Below the pieces are notes generated by a model. It was not told where the DNA came from. It saw nothing but the letters and a program-made list of their open reading frames with translations, and ran no database searches. DNA of 64,000 bases, from NCBI RefSeq assembly GCF_010500915.1, contig NZ_JAAAWP010000008.1, positions 124,001 to 188,000 on the forward strand, in the 5' to 3' direction. This document shows positions 26,602 through 35,615 of this stretch, in pieces (the stretch's first letter is position 1; every line of letters begins with the position of its first letter). Position numbers and translations under genes: made by a program. This stretch comes from Alteromonas hispanica (GTDB lineage: Bacteria > Pseudomonadota > Gammaproteobacteria > Enterobacterales > Alteromonadaceae).

Positions 26602-27050
26602 AGTGCGCTATCAACAAGAACGGATCTACAGTAAAAGTGATATCACTTTAAAGCATTCTGTCTTTTAAAATGCTTGATTGCTTTTACCCGTTGCTAGGGG
26701 AAGTCCTTGTCCACAACAAGATGGTAGTAGAAATGTGTTGTCGTTACCAGTGAAGTTCAACGTTTCCTTGCTTTTTAACTTCTGTTTGCGCAGTGAGTAA
26801 TCAATATGGCAAAAGTGGGTTTTATAATGCGATTTTGCTACTATGCTCGTTTGAATATGACATCATGAAGGTCACTATGATTGAAGAAGCGCCAACCGAT
26901 ACTTGCACTCTTAGCGAGCGCGTTATTTATGTAAGGTAAAGACATCATTTCTCTTGAACTTACTTGTCGGTGCCTTCTCCGGTTATTAGTCCGGTACTGA
27001 GTGCAACACCTCAAAAATACAATCAAACACGAAATAAAAGAGAGTTATCA

Positions 27051-27617
27051 GTGGAAAAGCAGCTCGATTACGACAGCGTTACCAATAAATTATCACAGCA
27101 CGGCGTAATAGTGGATGGCGCCGAAATACACGGAATTCTATGTGGAATGTTGTGCGGTGGTATGTCACTTACCGACCAGAAATGGCTTGAAGCGTTAAGC
27201 GAAACTGTTAATCAGGGCGATGACTTTTCCGAATCGGTCGTATTTACATTAACTACATTGTTTAATCAAACATGCCAGCAATTGCTTGAACCTGAATTTG
27301 CTTTGTCTTTACTGCTGCCAGAGGATCAGGCGCCTATTAACGATCGCGGCGCAGCACTAATTAATTGGGTGCAGGGTTTTATGTTGGGTTTTGGGCTACA
27401 TCAACAAGATTTGGTGCAGTGTTCAGACGATGTTAAGGAAGCGCTTGAAGACTTTTCAGATATCTCTCGAATGGAAGAACCTATGGAAGCTGATGAAGAG
27501 TCGGAAAAGGCGCTTTTTGAAGTAGAAGAATATGTGAAAATATCAGCAATTCTGTGCTTTAGCGAGCTAGGCCAATCATTACTAGACGACCAAAAAGACA
27601 AGCCTTCACTTCACTAA
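27051..27617 (+). CDS. ygfB: UPF0149 family protein YgfB
   Basis: The 188-residue product matches YgfB/UPF0149 by the pattern AEIHGILCGMLCGG near residues 22-36, LINWVQGFMLGFGL in the middle and an acidic C-terminus. The function is poorly known. The family sits before pepP-ubiH-ubiI, as here. An upstream in-frame TTG (26964) would add 29 residues of low-complexity sequence. The GTG at 27051 is preferred because AGAGAG lies six bases before it and the protein then starts where the family does. pepP starts 33 bp downstream. Confidence 0.88.
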   Translation: MEKQLDYDSVTNKLSQHGVIVDGAEIHGILCGMLCGGMSLTDQKWLEALSETVNQGDDFSESVVFTLTTLFNQTCQQLLEPEFALSLLLPEDQAPINDRGAALINWVQGFMLGFGLHQQDLVQCSDDVKEALEDFSDISRMEEPMEADEESEKALFEVEEYVKISAILCFSELGQSLLDDQKDKPSLH

Positions 27618-27650
27618 AAAAATAATAATTATCACAGGGGCCGCGAATTT

Positions 27651-28964
27651 ATGATTAGTGCGCAAGAGTTCATTTCTCGCCAAGACAGACTATTAGCACA
27701 ATGCCAACCAAACAGCGTGTGTATTATTCCTGCGGCCTCGTTGGTAACACGAAGCCGAGACACCGAGTACCTTTTTAGACAAGACAGCGACTTTTGGTAT
27801 TTGACCGGCTTTGAAGAGCCGAATGCGTGGCTAATTATGTCGAACAACCCTAGGTATGGTGAGCGTTACCGTGCCATGGTTGTACAAGCAAAAGACAAGC
27901 AGGCCGAAATATGGCAAGGAAAGCGGCTTGGTGCCGATGCGGCGTTATCTCGATTCAGTTTAGACGAAGCGTTCGAAGAGCAAGAGTTAGAAGAAGCGTT
28001 GCTTGAGGCTATGCAGGGACAAGATCATTTGTATGCGCCAATAGGCGCAAATGAACAACATGATAAAATATTGTTCACTGCACTAAAAACTTTGAAAGGG
28101 GCGCCAAAATCATCACTTGCACCTAGCGCGGTTCACGATGTGCAGCCCACACTTCATGAAATGCGCGTGTATAAATCGGCGAGCGAAGTAGCGGTGATGA
28201 AAGCGGCTGCTGAAATAACTGCCAGAGCGCATAAGCGTGCTATGCAGTTTGCTCACCCAAATTGTTATGAATACCAACTTGAAGCAGAACTTCATCATGA
28301 GTTTGCCATGGCAGGTGCCCGTAGTCCTGCTTACGGCACGATTGTTGGAAGTGGTCACAATGCCTGCATATTGCACTACACAGAAAACAGTGCGCAAATT
28401 AACGATGGCGACTTAATTCTTATCGATGCAGGCGCGGAGTACCAAGGTTATGCTGCAGATATTACGCGCACATTTCCTGTTAACGGCGTTTTTAGCGATG
28501 AACAAAAAGCCATTTACAATGTGGTCTTAAAAGCGCAAAAAAGCGTTTTAGATATGCTGGCACCAGGTGTTACTTTGCCCGAGGCAATGAGGCATAGCGT
28601 TGAAATTATTACCGAAGGCTTGGTGGAACTGGGTATTTTAAAAGGTAGCGTAGCCGAGCATTTAGAAAACGAGAGCTGGCGACAGTACTATATGCATGGG
28701 CTAGGGCACTTTTTAGGGTTAGATGTTCACGATGTGGGCGATTACAAACAAAATGATCAAGACCGTCCGCTAGCGCCTGGAATGGTTATCACCGTAGAGC
28801 CTGGTATCTATATTGGCGAAGACACCGACGCGCCAGCGCGTTTTAAAGGTATTGGCGTAAGAATAGAAGACGATGTTGCTATTACTGCCACCGGTGTTGA
28901 TGTGCTTACCGCCGATGTGCCCAAAGAAATTGATGAAATAGAAGAGTTGATGGCAAAAGCGTAG
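27651..28964 (+). CDS. pepP: Xaa-Pro aminopeptidase (aminopeptidase P II)
   Basis: This 437-residue M24B metallopeptidase removes N-terminal residues that precede proline. An N-terminal creatinase-like domain (about 1-170) is followed by the pita-bread domain. Metal ligands are visible as the Asp pair in LIDAGAEYQGYAADITRTF, the His in HGLGHFLGLDVHD, and Glu in TVEPGIY and GVRIEDDV. No signal peptide is seen. It is second in ygfB-pepP-ubiH-ubiI, a conserved gammaproteobacterial arrangement. A repeat-bearing 149-bp spacer separates it from ubiH. Confidence 0.96.
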   Translation: MISAQEFISRQDRLLAQCQPNSVCIIPAASLVTRSRDTEYLFRQDSDFWYLTGFEEPNAWLIMSNNPRYGERYRAMVVQAKDKQAEIWQGKRLGADAALSRFSLDEAFEEQELEEALLEAMQGQDHLYAPIGANEQHDKILFTALKTLKGAPKSSLAPSAVHDVQPTLHEMRVYKSASEVAVMKAAAEITARAHKRAMQFAHPNCYEYQLEAELHHEFAMAGARSPAYGTIVGSGHNACILHYTENSAQINDGDLILIDAGAEYQGYAADITRTFPVNGVFSDEQKAIYNVVLKAQKSVLDMLAPGVTLPEAMRHSVEIITEGLVELGILKGSVAEHLENESWRQYYMHGLGHFLGLDVHDVGDYKQNDQDRPLAPGMVITVEPGIYIGEDTDAPARFKGIGVRIEDDVAITATGVDVLTADVPKEIDEIEELMAKA

Positions 28965-28998
28965 AAAGAGCTACACAACAGCTTCGAATCTATGCAGA

Positions 28999-29100
28999 AG
29001 CGCAGCGTTATGTAAAAGAAAAGCGCAGTGTTAAAGAGCAGCGCAGTGAAAAGAGCAGTGCTATGTAAATGCAAAGCGCGATGCAAACGTGAAAGATAAG
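28999..29100 (+). repeat. Degenerate AGCGCAG repeats between pepP and ubiH
   Basis: AGCGCAG-(T/C)G-type units recur at 28999, 29022 and 29040, with a diverged AGCAGTGCTATGTAAA block repeating the GCGTTATGTAAA seen after unit 1. Spacing is irregular (18-23 nt). The region is rich in AAG and GCG and holds no gene. Confidence 0.5.
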
Positions 29101-29113
29101 GGAAAGCGTAATA

Positions 29114-30394
29114 GTGAAGAGTGTCGATGTTGCAGTAGTAGGGGGAGGCATTGTTGGCAGTGTATTGGCCAAAGGTTTAGCCGAACGCGCAGGGTTAAGT
29201 GTGGCACTCATTGATGCGGCGCCCGTTATCCAAAGCGTCGCCGAAGTCTCAAAGGCCAACGCTCTCGATTTTAACCCTTTCACCGACACTCGGGTTATTG
29301 CGCTAGCTCGTCGTACCGTTGATGAGCTAAAAGCGCTCAATGTTCCACTGGAAAAACTTGCAGATATTTATCACGGTGAACCCCCACCTTCCATAGACTC
29401 CATTGAAGTAAGTGATCGCGGCCACTTAGGTTTAGTTAACCTAGCGGCCGAAGACTACCGCATTCCCTCCTTTGGGCAGGTTGTATCGCTAAGTGCTTTA
29501 ACACGCCTTGTTGCTTCATCAAGTAATGACTATGAACATATTGCACCGGCGACGGTGCAGAGTGTGACTCAGCATCAAAATTACACTGAGGTGGCGCTTG
29601 ATAATGGTGAAACTCGTCGCGCAAAGCTTGTTGTACTGGCCGATGGCGGACGCTCTGCTCTTGCACAGCAAGTAGGGCTTACGCGCACAGCAAACGATTA
29701 TGAGCAAACGGCGATAGTGTTTAATGTACACACTCAGCAGCCTCACAATAATAAAGCATATGAGCGTTTTACAGAGTCTGGGCCACTGGCATTTTTACCC
29801 TTCGACAGTGATATAGATAATCAAAAGTCGACAGGCTGTGGCTTTTCCGTTGTGTGGACAGTGAAAGCTGACAAAGCGGAAGCACTACTTTCTAGGACTA
29901 ATAAAGCGTTTGTCGACGCGCTACAAGACGCTTTCGGGTTTCGCCAAGGTAAGATTATACGTGTAAGTGATAAGGCAAGTTATCCGCTTTCTTTAAAGTT
30001 AGTTGATGAGGTAACATCTCATAGAACAGTGGTAGTGGGAAATGCGGCTCAAAGCCTTCACCCTATTGCTGGACAAGGTTTTAACTTAGGGCTTCGAGAT
30101 ATTTATACGCTTATTTCCACCTTGCAAAGCGAACGGTTAAATAAAAGCTCTATAGATAAAGACGGTGAGTTCGATCCGGGACAGTTTAACGTGCTCAATA
30201 CTTATGCAAAGAAACGTAAAAAAGACAGAGCGGCCACCATTACCTTAACCGATACCTTGGTTCACACGTTCTCAAACCAGCACTTTCCCCTAGTAGTTGG
30301 CAGAAACGTATCATTAATGGCCCTGAGTATGGTGCCTTTTGCTAAAAAGCAGTTTGTGAAACAAACTACAGGCTATGGCTTAGGTGCACGGTAA
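29114..30394 (+). CDS. ubiH: 2-octaprenyl-6-methoxyphenol hydroxylase
   Basis: This 426-residue flavin monooxygenase of ubiquinone synthesis has an N-terminal FAD motif VGGGIVGSVLAKGLAE (residues 8-23), the UbiH-typical SDRGHLGLVNLAAEDYRI, the DG motif VVLADGGRSALA, and the second FAD motif GNAAQSLHPIAGQGFNLGLRD. Comparison with E. coli UbiH from memory supports UbiH rather than UbiI or UbiF. The start codon is GTG with AGGGAA eight bases upstream. It is followed by a second paralogous hydroxylase after 67 bp. Confidence 0.93.
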   Translation: MKSVDVAVVGGGIVGSVLAKGLAERAGLSVALIDAAPVIQSVAEVSKANALDFNPFTDTRVIALARRTVDELKALNVPLEKLADIYHGEPPPSIDSIEVSDRGHLGLVNLAAEDYRIPSFGQVVSLSALTRLVASSSNDYEHIAPATVQSVTQHQNYTEVALDNGETRRAKLVVLADGGRSALAQQVGLTRTANDYEQTAIVFNVHTQQPHNNKAYERFTESGPLAFLPFDSDIDNQKSTGCGFSVVWTVKADKAEALLSRTNKAFVDALQDAFGFRQGKIIRVSDKASYPLSLKLVDEVTSHRTVVVGNAAQSLHPIAGQGFNLGLRDIYTLISTLQSERLNKSSIDKDGEFDPGQFNVLNTYAKKRKKDRAATITLTDTLVHTFSNQHFPLVVGRNVSLMALSMVPFAKKQFVKQTTGYGLGAR

Positions 30395-30461
30395 AAAACA
30401 GAGCAGGGGCATAATAAAACCATGACGTTAAATTTTATCACGCTAACAGAAAGAGAGATTT

Positions 30462-31634
30462 ATGCAGCACGTTGATATTGGTATTGTTGGCGGAGGTATT
30501 GTTGGTTTAACTCTCGCAGCCGCGCTTAAAGATAGCTCGCTTTCCGTTGGAGTTATTGATAAGCATCCGTTGTCTACTGCATCAGGTGATAAAGCCACAT
30601 CCCGTGTAAGCGCCATCAATCAGGCAAATATTACGGCATTGCAAAACTTAAACGTTTGGCCTCATGTACAGCCTAACCGCGCCAACCCCTATGTGGCTAT
30701 GCACGTGTGGGACAAAGACAGCTTCGGTGATATTCACTTTCATTGCCACGAAATGGGCAGTGACACGCTAGGGGTTATTGTTGAGAATCAAGCTTTAGTA
30801 AATGCACTTGCTCACACCGTTGAAAAACAAAATAACGTTCAAGTATTTGAGACAAGCATAGAGCGCGTATTGTCTGGCCCTAATCAAAATATGGTGATGT
30901 TTGATAATAGCGATGTTTTAAGCTGCCGGCTTCTTATTGGTGCGGATGGCGCTAACTCATTTGTTCGTCAGCAAGCCGGGTTTCCCATTACATTTAAAGA
31001 TTATGAGCACACGGCCATTGTAGCCAATATAAAAACTGAAATGTCCCATGAAAGTGTGGCGAGGCAAGCTTTCACTCCTACAGGTCCTCTTGCATTATTG
31101 CCCATGTCTGAACCCAACATATGCTCTATTGTGTGGTCGCAAAGCCCTGATAAAGCCAACGAGCTTATGGCAATGGATGACACAGCGTTTTGCCACGCAC
31201 TTGCAGCGGTAAGCAACAGCATTCTTGGCACCGTAGAGCTTGAAACCAAGCGTTCTGCATTTCCATTAACTATGAGATACGCCAGAGAATGGGCGAAAGA
31301 CGGCATTGCCCTAGTGGGAGATGCTGCCCATACCATTCATCCTCTAGCGGGGCAGGGGGCAAACTTGGGAATGCAAGATGCACTAGAACTTGCTGAGTTA
31401 TTGCAAACATTGTCTAGCGAAGGAAGCGATATAGGGCTTCATAAAAACTTGCGCCCGTACGAACGTAGTCGCAAAACCGAGGCTATGAAAATGATTGCAG
31501 CTATGGACGGGTTTAAGCTGTTGTTTGATGGCAATGACCCTATCAAAAAACTGATTCGAGGTATTGGCTTAGCGGCCACAGATAAGGTTAGTGTTATAAA
31601 GCAAGCCTTTGTTAGTCATGCTATGGGGCTTTAG
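30462..31634 (+). CDS. ubiI: FAD-dependent 2-octaprenylphenol hydroxylase (UbiI/VisC-type)
   Basis: The 390-residue UbiH/COQ6-family monooxygenase has FAD motif VGGGIVGLTLAAAL (residues 8-21), the UbiI-type SRVSAINQAN segment (about 47-56), GADGANSFVRQQAGF and VGDAAHTIHPLAGQGANLGMQD. In E. coli UbiI (VisC) carries out C5 hydroxylation in ubiquinone synthesis and follows ubiH, as here. Discrimination from UbiF rests on the SRVSAIN segment and gene order. SD AGAGAG is present before the ATG. Confidence 0.9.
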   Translation: MQHVDIGIVGGGIVGLTLAAALKDSSLSVGVIDKHPLSTASGDKATSRVSAINQANITALQNLNVWPHVQPNRANPYVAMHVWDKDSFGDIHFHCHEMGSDTLGVIVENQALVNALAHTVEKQNNVQVFETSIERVLSGPNQNMVMFDNSDVLSCRLLIGADGANSFVRQQAGFPITFKDYEHTAIVANIKTEMSHESVARQAFTPTGPLALLPMSEPNICSIVWSQSPDKANELMAMDDTAFCHALAAVSNSILGTVELETKRSAFPLTMRYAREWAKDGIALVGDAAHTIHPLAGQGANLGMQDALELAELLQTLSSEGSDIGLHKNLRPYERSRKTEAMKMIAAMDGFKLLFDGNDPIKKLIRGIGLAATDKVSVIKQAFVSHAMGL

Positions 31635-31704
31635 CCGTAACAAATAACCCAAAATCTATAATAAATAAAACAATAATTAATAAAATAAACGACAGGTGAA
31701 CGTT

Positions 31705-33003
31705 ATGGATAAACGCCATTTTTTGAAATTTGCAGGTGCGGGGTTAGCACTCTCGCCGGCACTTTCTCTGGCTGCAAGTTCAGACAGTATTCTTCAATCT
31801 GATAGACAAGATGCAGAACCGCTATCATCGCTCAAGCCTCTTACAAAAGGTGTTGCGCCAATTACAAACTCAGAGAGAAAAGCGCGCATTGAAAAAGCGC
31901 AATCTTTGATGAAAGAACAAGGTGTATCGGCCATTCTCATTGAGCCTGGCGCGGCAATGGATTACTTCTCTGGTATTCAGTGGTGGCGTAGCGAACGCCT
32001 AACGGCGCTTATTATTCCTCAAAAAGGGGATGTTGCCGTTGTTACGCCATTTTTTGAAAAGCCAAGCGTATTAGAGTCTCTCAAAGTGGGCGATGACGTT
32101 CGCGTATGGCAAGAGCATGAAAGCCCTTTTGATGTCGTTGCTGATATCCTAAAATCAAGAGGCATTACCAGCGGCAAGCTGGGTGTTGAAAGCAGTGTTC
32201 GCTACTTTGTAGTGAACGGTGTGGGTAGCGCTATGCCCAACATAGATATTGTGCCTGCCGAGCCTATAACTCGTGGCTGCCGAATGTATAAAACCGCAGC
32301 TGAATTAACCTTGATGCACAAAGCAAACGAAATAACGTTAGCGGCTTATAATGTGGTATTCAGCCATTTAAAAGAAGGCATGACACAAGCAGATGTAAAA
32401 GCTCTTATGCACCAAGCTCAGCAGAATCTGGGTGGCAGCAAGACATGGTGCTTGGCTCTGTTTAATGACGCTAGCGCTTATCCTCACGGAACCAATGCAA
32501 AACAAGTTATTCAACAAGGCTCAGTGGTATTACTTGATAGCGGCTGTAGTGTGCATGGATATCAAAGCGATATCAGTCGTACGCTTGTATTCGGTAAGCC
32601 ATCACAAAAAGTGACAGACGTATGGAATACCGTGCGAGAAGGGCAAAATGTAGCGTTCAACGCAGCCAAAGTGGGCACACCTGCTGGTAAGGTTGATGAT
32701 GCCGTGCGAGCTTACTACGTTACTCAAGGTTACGACAAAGACTACGCATTACCTGGGCTAAGTCACCGCACTGGGCATGGCATTGGCATGGAAGGTCACG
32801 AAAGCGTGAACTTTGTGCGCGGCGAAACAGCACCGCTTAAAAAGGGTATGTGTTTTTCTAACGAGCCTGGCTTATACATACCCGGTGAGTTTGGTGTGCG
32901 TTTGGAAGATTGTTTGTATATGACAGACAAAGGCCCACGATACTTTACTGAGCCACCTGTATCGATAGAAGAACCGCTAGGTCGCTTAGTGCCTCTTGCC
33001 TAG
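31705..33003 (+). CDS. Exported M24-family peptidase (Xaa-Pro dipeptidase-like)
   Basis: The 432-residue product begins MDKRHFLKFAGAGLALSPALSLAA, a Tat-like signal in which the usual twin arginine is Lys-Arg. The body is a creatinase/M24 fold: the substrate-side N-domain (about 50-190) is followed by a catalytic domain with LLDSGCSVHGYQSDISRT (metal Asp pair), HRTGHGIGMEGHE and NEPGLY...VRLEDC. It probably acts in the periplasm on proline-containing or dipeptide substrates. A GTG nine bases upstream also exists; the ATG at 31705 has AGGTGA at good spacing. It follows ubiI by 70 bp and may be an addition to that operon. Confidence 0.88.
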   Translation: MDKRHFLKFAGAGLALSPALSLAASSDSILQSDRQDAEPLSSLKPLTKGVAPITNSERKARIEKAQSLMKEQGVSAILIEPGAAMDYFSGIQWWRSERLTALIIPQKGDVAVVTPFFEKPSVLESLKVGDDVRVWQEHESPFDVVADILKSRGITSGKLGVESSVRYFVVNGVGSAMPNIDIVPAEPITRGCRMYKTAAELTLMHKANEITLAAYNVVFSHLKEGMTQADVKALMHQAQQNLGGSKTWCLALFNDASAYPHGTNAKQVIQQGSVVLLDSGCSVHGYQSDISRTLVFGKPSQKVTDVWNTVREGQNVAFNAAKVGTPAGKVDDAVRAYYVTQGYDKDYALPGLSHRTGHGIGMEGHESVNFVRGETAPLKKGMCFSNEPGLYIPGEFGVRLEDCLYMTDKGPRYFTEPPVSIEEPLGRLVPLA

Positions 33004-33078
33004 TGCTTTTAAAATAAGCATCGTTGAGTTAACTCATGTTGCAAAGGGGCGCGCATTGCTTATGCGCGCTTATTCAAC

Positions 33079-33130
33079 ACCTTCAGAGACTACCTTTGGA
33101 GATTACCTTCAAAGACCACCTTCAAAAACC
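33079..33130 (+). repeat. Four 13-nt tandem repeats
   Basis: The units are ACCTTCAGAGACT (33079), ACCTTTGGAGATT (33092), ACCTTCAAAGACC (33105) and ACCTTCAAAAACC (33118). They lie in the spacer between the convergent M24 peptidase and LysR genes. The period equals that of the pdhR-leader array, and both contain a CTTCA core. Confidence 0.85.
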
Positions 33131-33141
33131 AAATTAATCCG

Positions 33142-33993
33142 CTAGTTATTTTTAAGCCGAGTAGTGAAAAATTCCGCCAAGGTTTTACTAATAACAGGGT
33201 GCTGGGTGTCTTGGTTAAACAAGCAAATATTCACTTTCCCCAGCTTAGGTAGGTGAGGGTGATTAAGAAGCGTTAGGTTTGCAGGTAAGCTCGATTTTGC
33301 CAATGCGGTAACGCCTAGTCCTTGTTGAATAGCTGCGGTTATGCCGCCTAAATCAGCATTGGTATAGGTAATTTTCCATGCAAATGTTTGCTGTTTAAGT
33401 TGCTCTATTACTCGGCTTCTATACATACAGCCATCTGGGGCCAGTACAAGGGGAATAGTGCTACCTACAAGCGGATGGGAACTATCTCCCACCCACACCA
33501 CATCATCTTCTAACACCACGTCGCCTTCGGTGTCTTCATCGGGGTTCACCAAAGCCAAAATAAGATCGAAGTGATCGCGCTGGCTAGGATGCAGCAAGTC
33601 GCGGCTGAGAGAGGACGTGACTTCTAATGATACATCGGGGTAGCGCTTTGAAAATTCACCAATTAACCCTGGCAACAGGGTAGAGGCGAACTCGTTGGGA
33701 ATGCCTAATCGAAGGCGGCCACTCAGTGGGGCCGGGGTTAAACTTCGAAATATACTGTCGTTCAGTTCAAGCAATTCTTTTGCTTTGGCATACAACCAGT
33801 TTCCATCTGCACTGGGTACATGCCGCTGGCCTAGTTTAATAAACAGCTTTCTGTCGAGTTGAGACTCCAGCTTTTTAATTTGCAAGCTGATAGCCGGTTG
33901 AGAGCGACCAAGAAAGTCGCCGGCTTTAGCATAGCCGCCAAGCTCTATAACACTCACAAATGTACGCAAGTTATCCAACGAAAGCTGTTTCAT
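33142..33993 (-). CDS. LysR-family transcriptional regulator
   Basis: The 283-residue product has an N-terminal winged helix (residues about 5-64; GGYAKAGDFLGRSQPAISLQIKKLE) and a LysR substrate-binding domain (about 88-280), shorter than average but complete. No metabolic target is evident. It faces the M24 peptidase gene tail to tail and lies 77 bp downstream of the halogenase-like gene on the same strand, so it may be read from its own promoter near 34000-34060 or partly from the nagR transcript. The target is unknown. Confidence 0.87.
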   Translation of the reverse strand: MKQLSLDNLRTFVSVIELGGYAKAGDFLGRSQPAISLQIKKLESQLDRKLFIKLGQRHVPSADGNWLYAKAKELLELNDSIFRSLTPAPLSGRLRLGIPNEFASTLLPGLIGEFSKRYPDVSLEVTSSLSRDLLHPSQRDHFDLILALVNPDEDTEGDVVLEDDVVWVGDSSHPLVGSTIPLVLAPDGCMYRSRVIEQLKQQTFAWKITYTNADLGGITAAIQQGLGVTALAKSSLPANLTLLNHPHLPKLGKVNICLFNQDTQHPVISKTLAEFFTTRLKNN

Positions 33994-34070
33994 TATATAA
34001 GTATTTCTAATTGCCTAACCAAACTACATTATATTTATAAATGTTAATATTGAAAACCGCTACTAACAGA

Positions 34071-35615
34071 TCAGCACGTCTCAGTATTAGGCTTTTGCAT
34101 TTTACGCAGTATGTCTTTTAGCATTTGATGAGGGTTCAGCGTTTCCACGACCCTGTCACCCGTTGGCGGTGAAAACCGCCTCATGCCGGCAAAAATACAA
34201 TACCAAGAGGGGCGTAAATACACTAAGTTGGCATCTACCTCGTTTAGCGCGTCTTCGAAGTTTGCACCTCTGTCCCACTCTTTTAACAAGTAAGCAAGAG
34301 TATCTGGCACCTTCATTTCGTTTCTACACGCTACCCAATAAGGTGTGTCGTTACGGGTATTAAGGTAATAATGAGCAGCAATATAATCTCTAATGCCATC
34401 GAACATACGATTCATTTCGTTATTGTATAAAGCGTGTTTACGGGTATCTGGTATTGGCTGCTGCCAACAATCGATGAAATGATGCAGTGCGTATTGCACT
34501 AGCATAAGAGCGGTCGCTTCTAGCGGCTCTATAAAACCTTGAGACAGGCCGATACTTAAACAGTTGCCCGCCCAATGTGTATTCAACCTGCCTACCTGCA
34601 TCTTCAAATGACGGGCAGGGGTATTTTTAAGGTTAGTGCCTTCATCTAACACACTTCTTAGCTCTTGCTCTGCTTGAACGGATGAACAAAAGCGAGAGCT
34701 ATACACATAGCCGTTGCCTGTGCGTGCAGTAAGGGGAATATTCCACTGCCAGCCATGTCTTAGGGCTACTGAACGTGTTTGATATTTTATGATGTCACTG
34801 CGTTTAGTAGGTATCGCTACCGCGGCATCGTTAAAAAGAGTATCGGCATAGGATGTAACCGATCTATTCAGCGCTTTTTTACCTAAAATGCCGCGAAAGC
34901 CAGAGCAGTCGATAAATAAGTCGGCGTGTAACGTGCCGTGTAAATCTGTTTGGATTGCTTGAATATTGTCATTGAAAGTAGGCACTTTTGTCACATTGCC
35001 CACTTTATGATTAACGCCTTTGCTGGTGGCGTAATGCTTTAAAAACTCGCCTAACAAGCCGGCGTCAAAATGATAAGCGTAGTCAATATTAGCACTATCT
35101 ACTATGGTATTCGGTGCGATGTTCTGCCTTACCATTTCGGCGGCGGTAAAATAATGTGACTCAGAGATATTACTTGGCTGACCATGCCGCCGTTGGTTTA
35201 CGGCTGTAAAATAATGCTCGGCAGTAGGCACATCAAGCGCTGAGAAAAACGGATGGAAATAAGAGGGCGTTCGAGATGGGGGAGAGTCATCGCTTTTATT
35301 CCACCCTTCAAAGTTAATGCCCATTTTGTAAGTAGCGTTACAGGCTTCCATCCAAGTGCTTTCTTCCACGCCTAAATAGGCAAAAAAATGTCGTAAATAG
35401 GGGGTGGAACCTTCCCCCACGCCTACAGTGGGAATTGATGAAGACTCTAGCAATGTAATACTGCAACCCTGTGCAGAATGCCGCGTTTGTTGGTCATGCA
35501 GCGTTTGTTGCGAGAAAGAGCCAGTCAGCTCAGCAGCTCTTGCAAGATAGCATGCAGTCATCCAGCCTGCGCTGCCTCCGCCAACAATAACAATTTTATT
35601 TGGTAATGCCTTCAT
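34071..35615 (-). CDS. Flavin-dependent tryptophan-halogenase-like protein
   Basis: The 514-residue product belongs to the tryptophan 7-halogenase family: FAD motif VGGGSAGWMTACYLARAA (residues 11-28), the family segment PTVGVGEGSTPYLRHFF, NATYKMGINFEGW (with the lysine that in characterised halogenases binds hypohalous acid) and WQWNIPL matching the WxWxIP motif. Known members chlorinate or brominate tryptophan or other aromatics using FADH2. Related genes occur beside TonB receptors in marine and plant-associated bacteria, with no established role. It overlaps nagR by four bases (ATGA), so it is translationally coupled to the GlcNAc regulator. No flavin reductase is nearby. Confidence 0.85.
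   Translation of the reverse strand: MKALPNKIVIVGGGSAGWMTACYLARAAELTGSFSQQTLHDQQTRHSAQGCSITLLESSSIPTVGVGEGSTPYLRHFFAYLGVEESTWMEACNATYKMGINFEGWNKSDDSPPSRTPSYFHPFFSALDVPTAEHYFTAVNQRRHGQPSNISESHYFTAAEMVRQNIAPNTIVDSANIDYAYHFDAGLLGEFLKHYATSKGVNHKVGNVTKVPTFNDNIQAIQTDLHGTLHADLFIDCSGFRGILGKKALNRSVTSYADTLFNDAAVAIPTKRSDIIKYQTRSVALRHGWQWNIPLTARTGNGYVYSSRFCSSVQAEQELRSVLDEGTNLKNTPARHLKMQVGRLNTHWAGNCLSIGLSQGFIEPLEATALMLVQYALHHFIDCWQQPIPDTRKHALYNNEMNRMFDGIRDYIAAHYYLNTRNDTPYWVACRNEMKVPDTLAYLLKEWDRGANFEDALNEVDANLVYLRPSWYCIFAGMRRFSPPTGDRVVETLNPHQMLKDILRKMQKPNTETC

Noticed and set aside
26419-27050. zapA gene between ssrS and ygfB
   Set aside because: No reading frame of the expected size or sequence was found on either strand.
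26964-27050. Upstream TTG start of ygfB
   Set aside because: The extra 29 residues are non-family low-complexity sequence, and the GTG at 27051 has a good SD.
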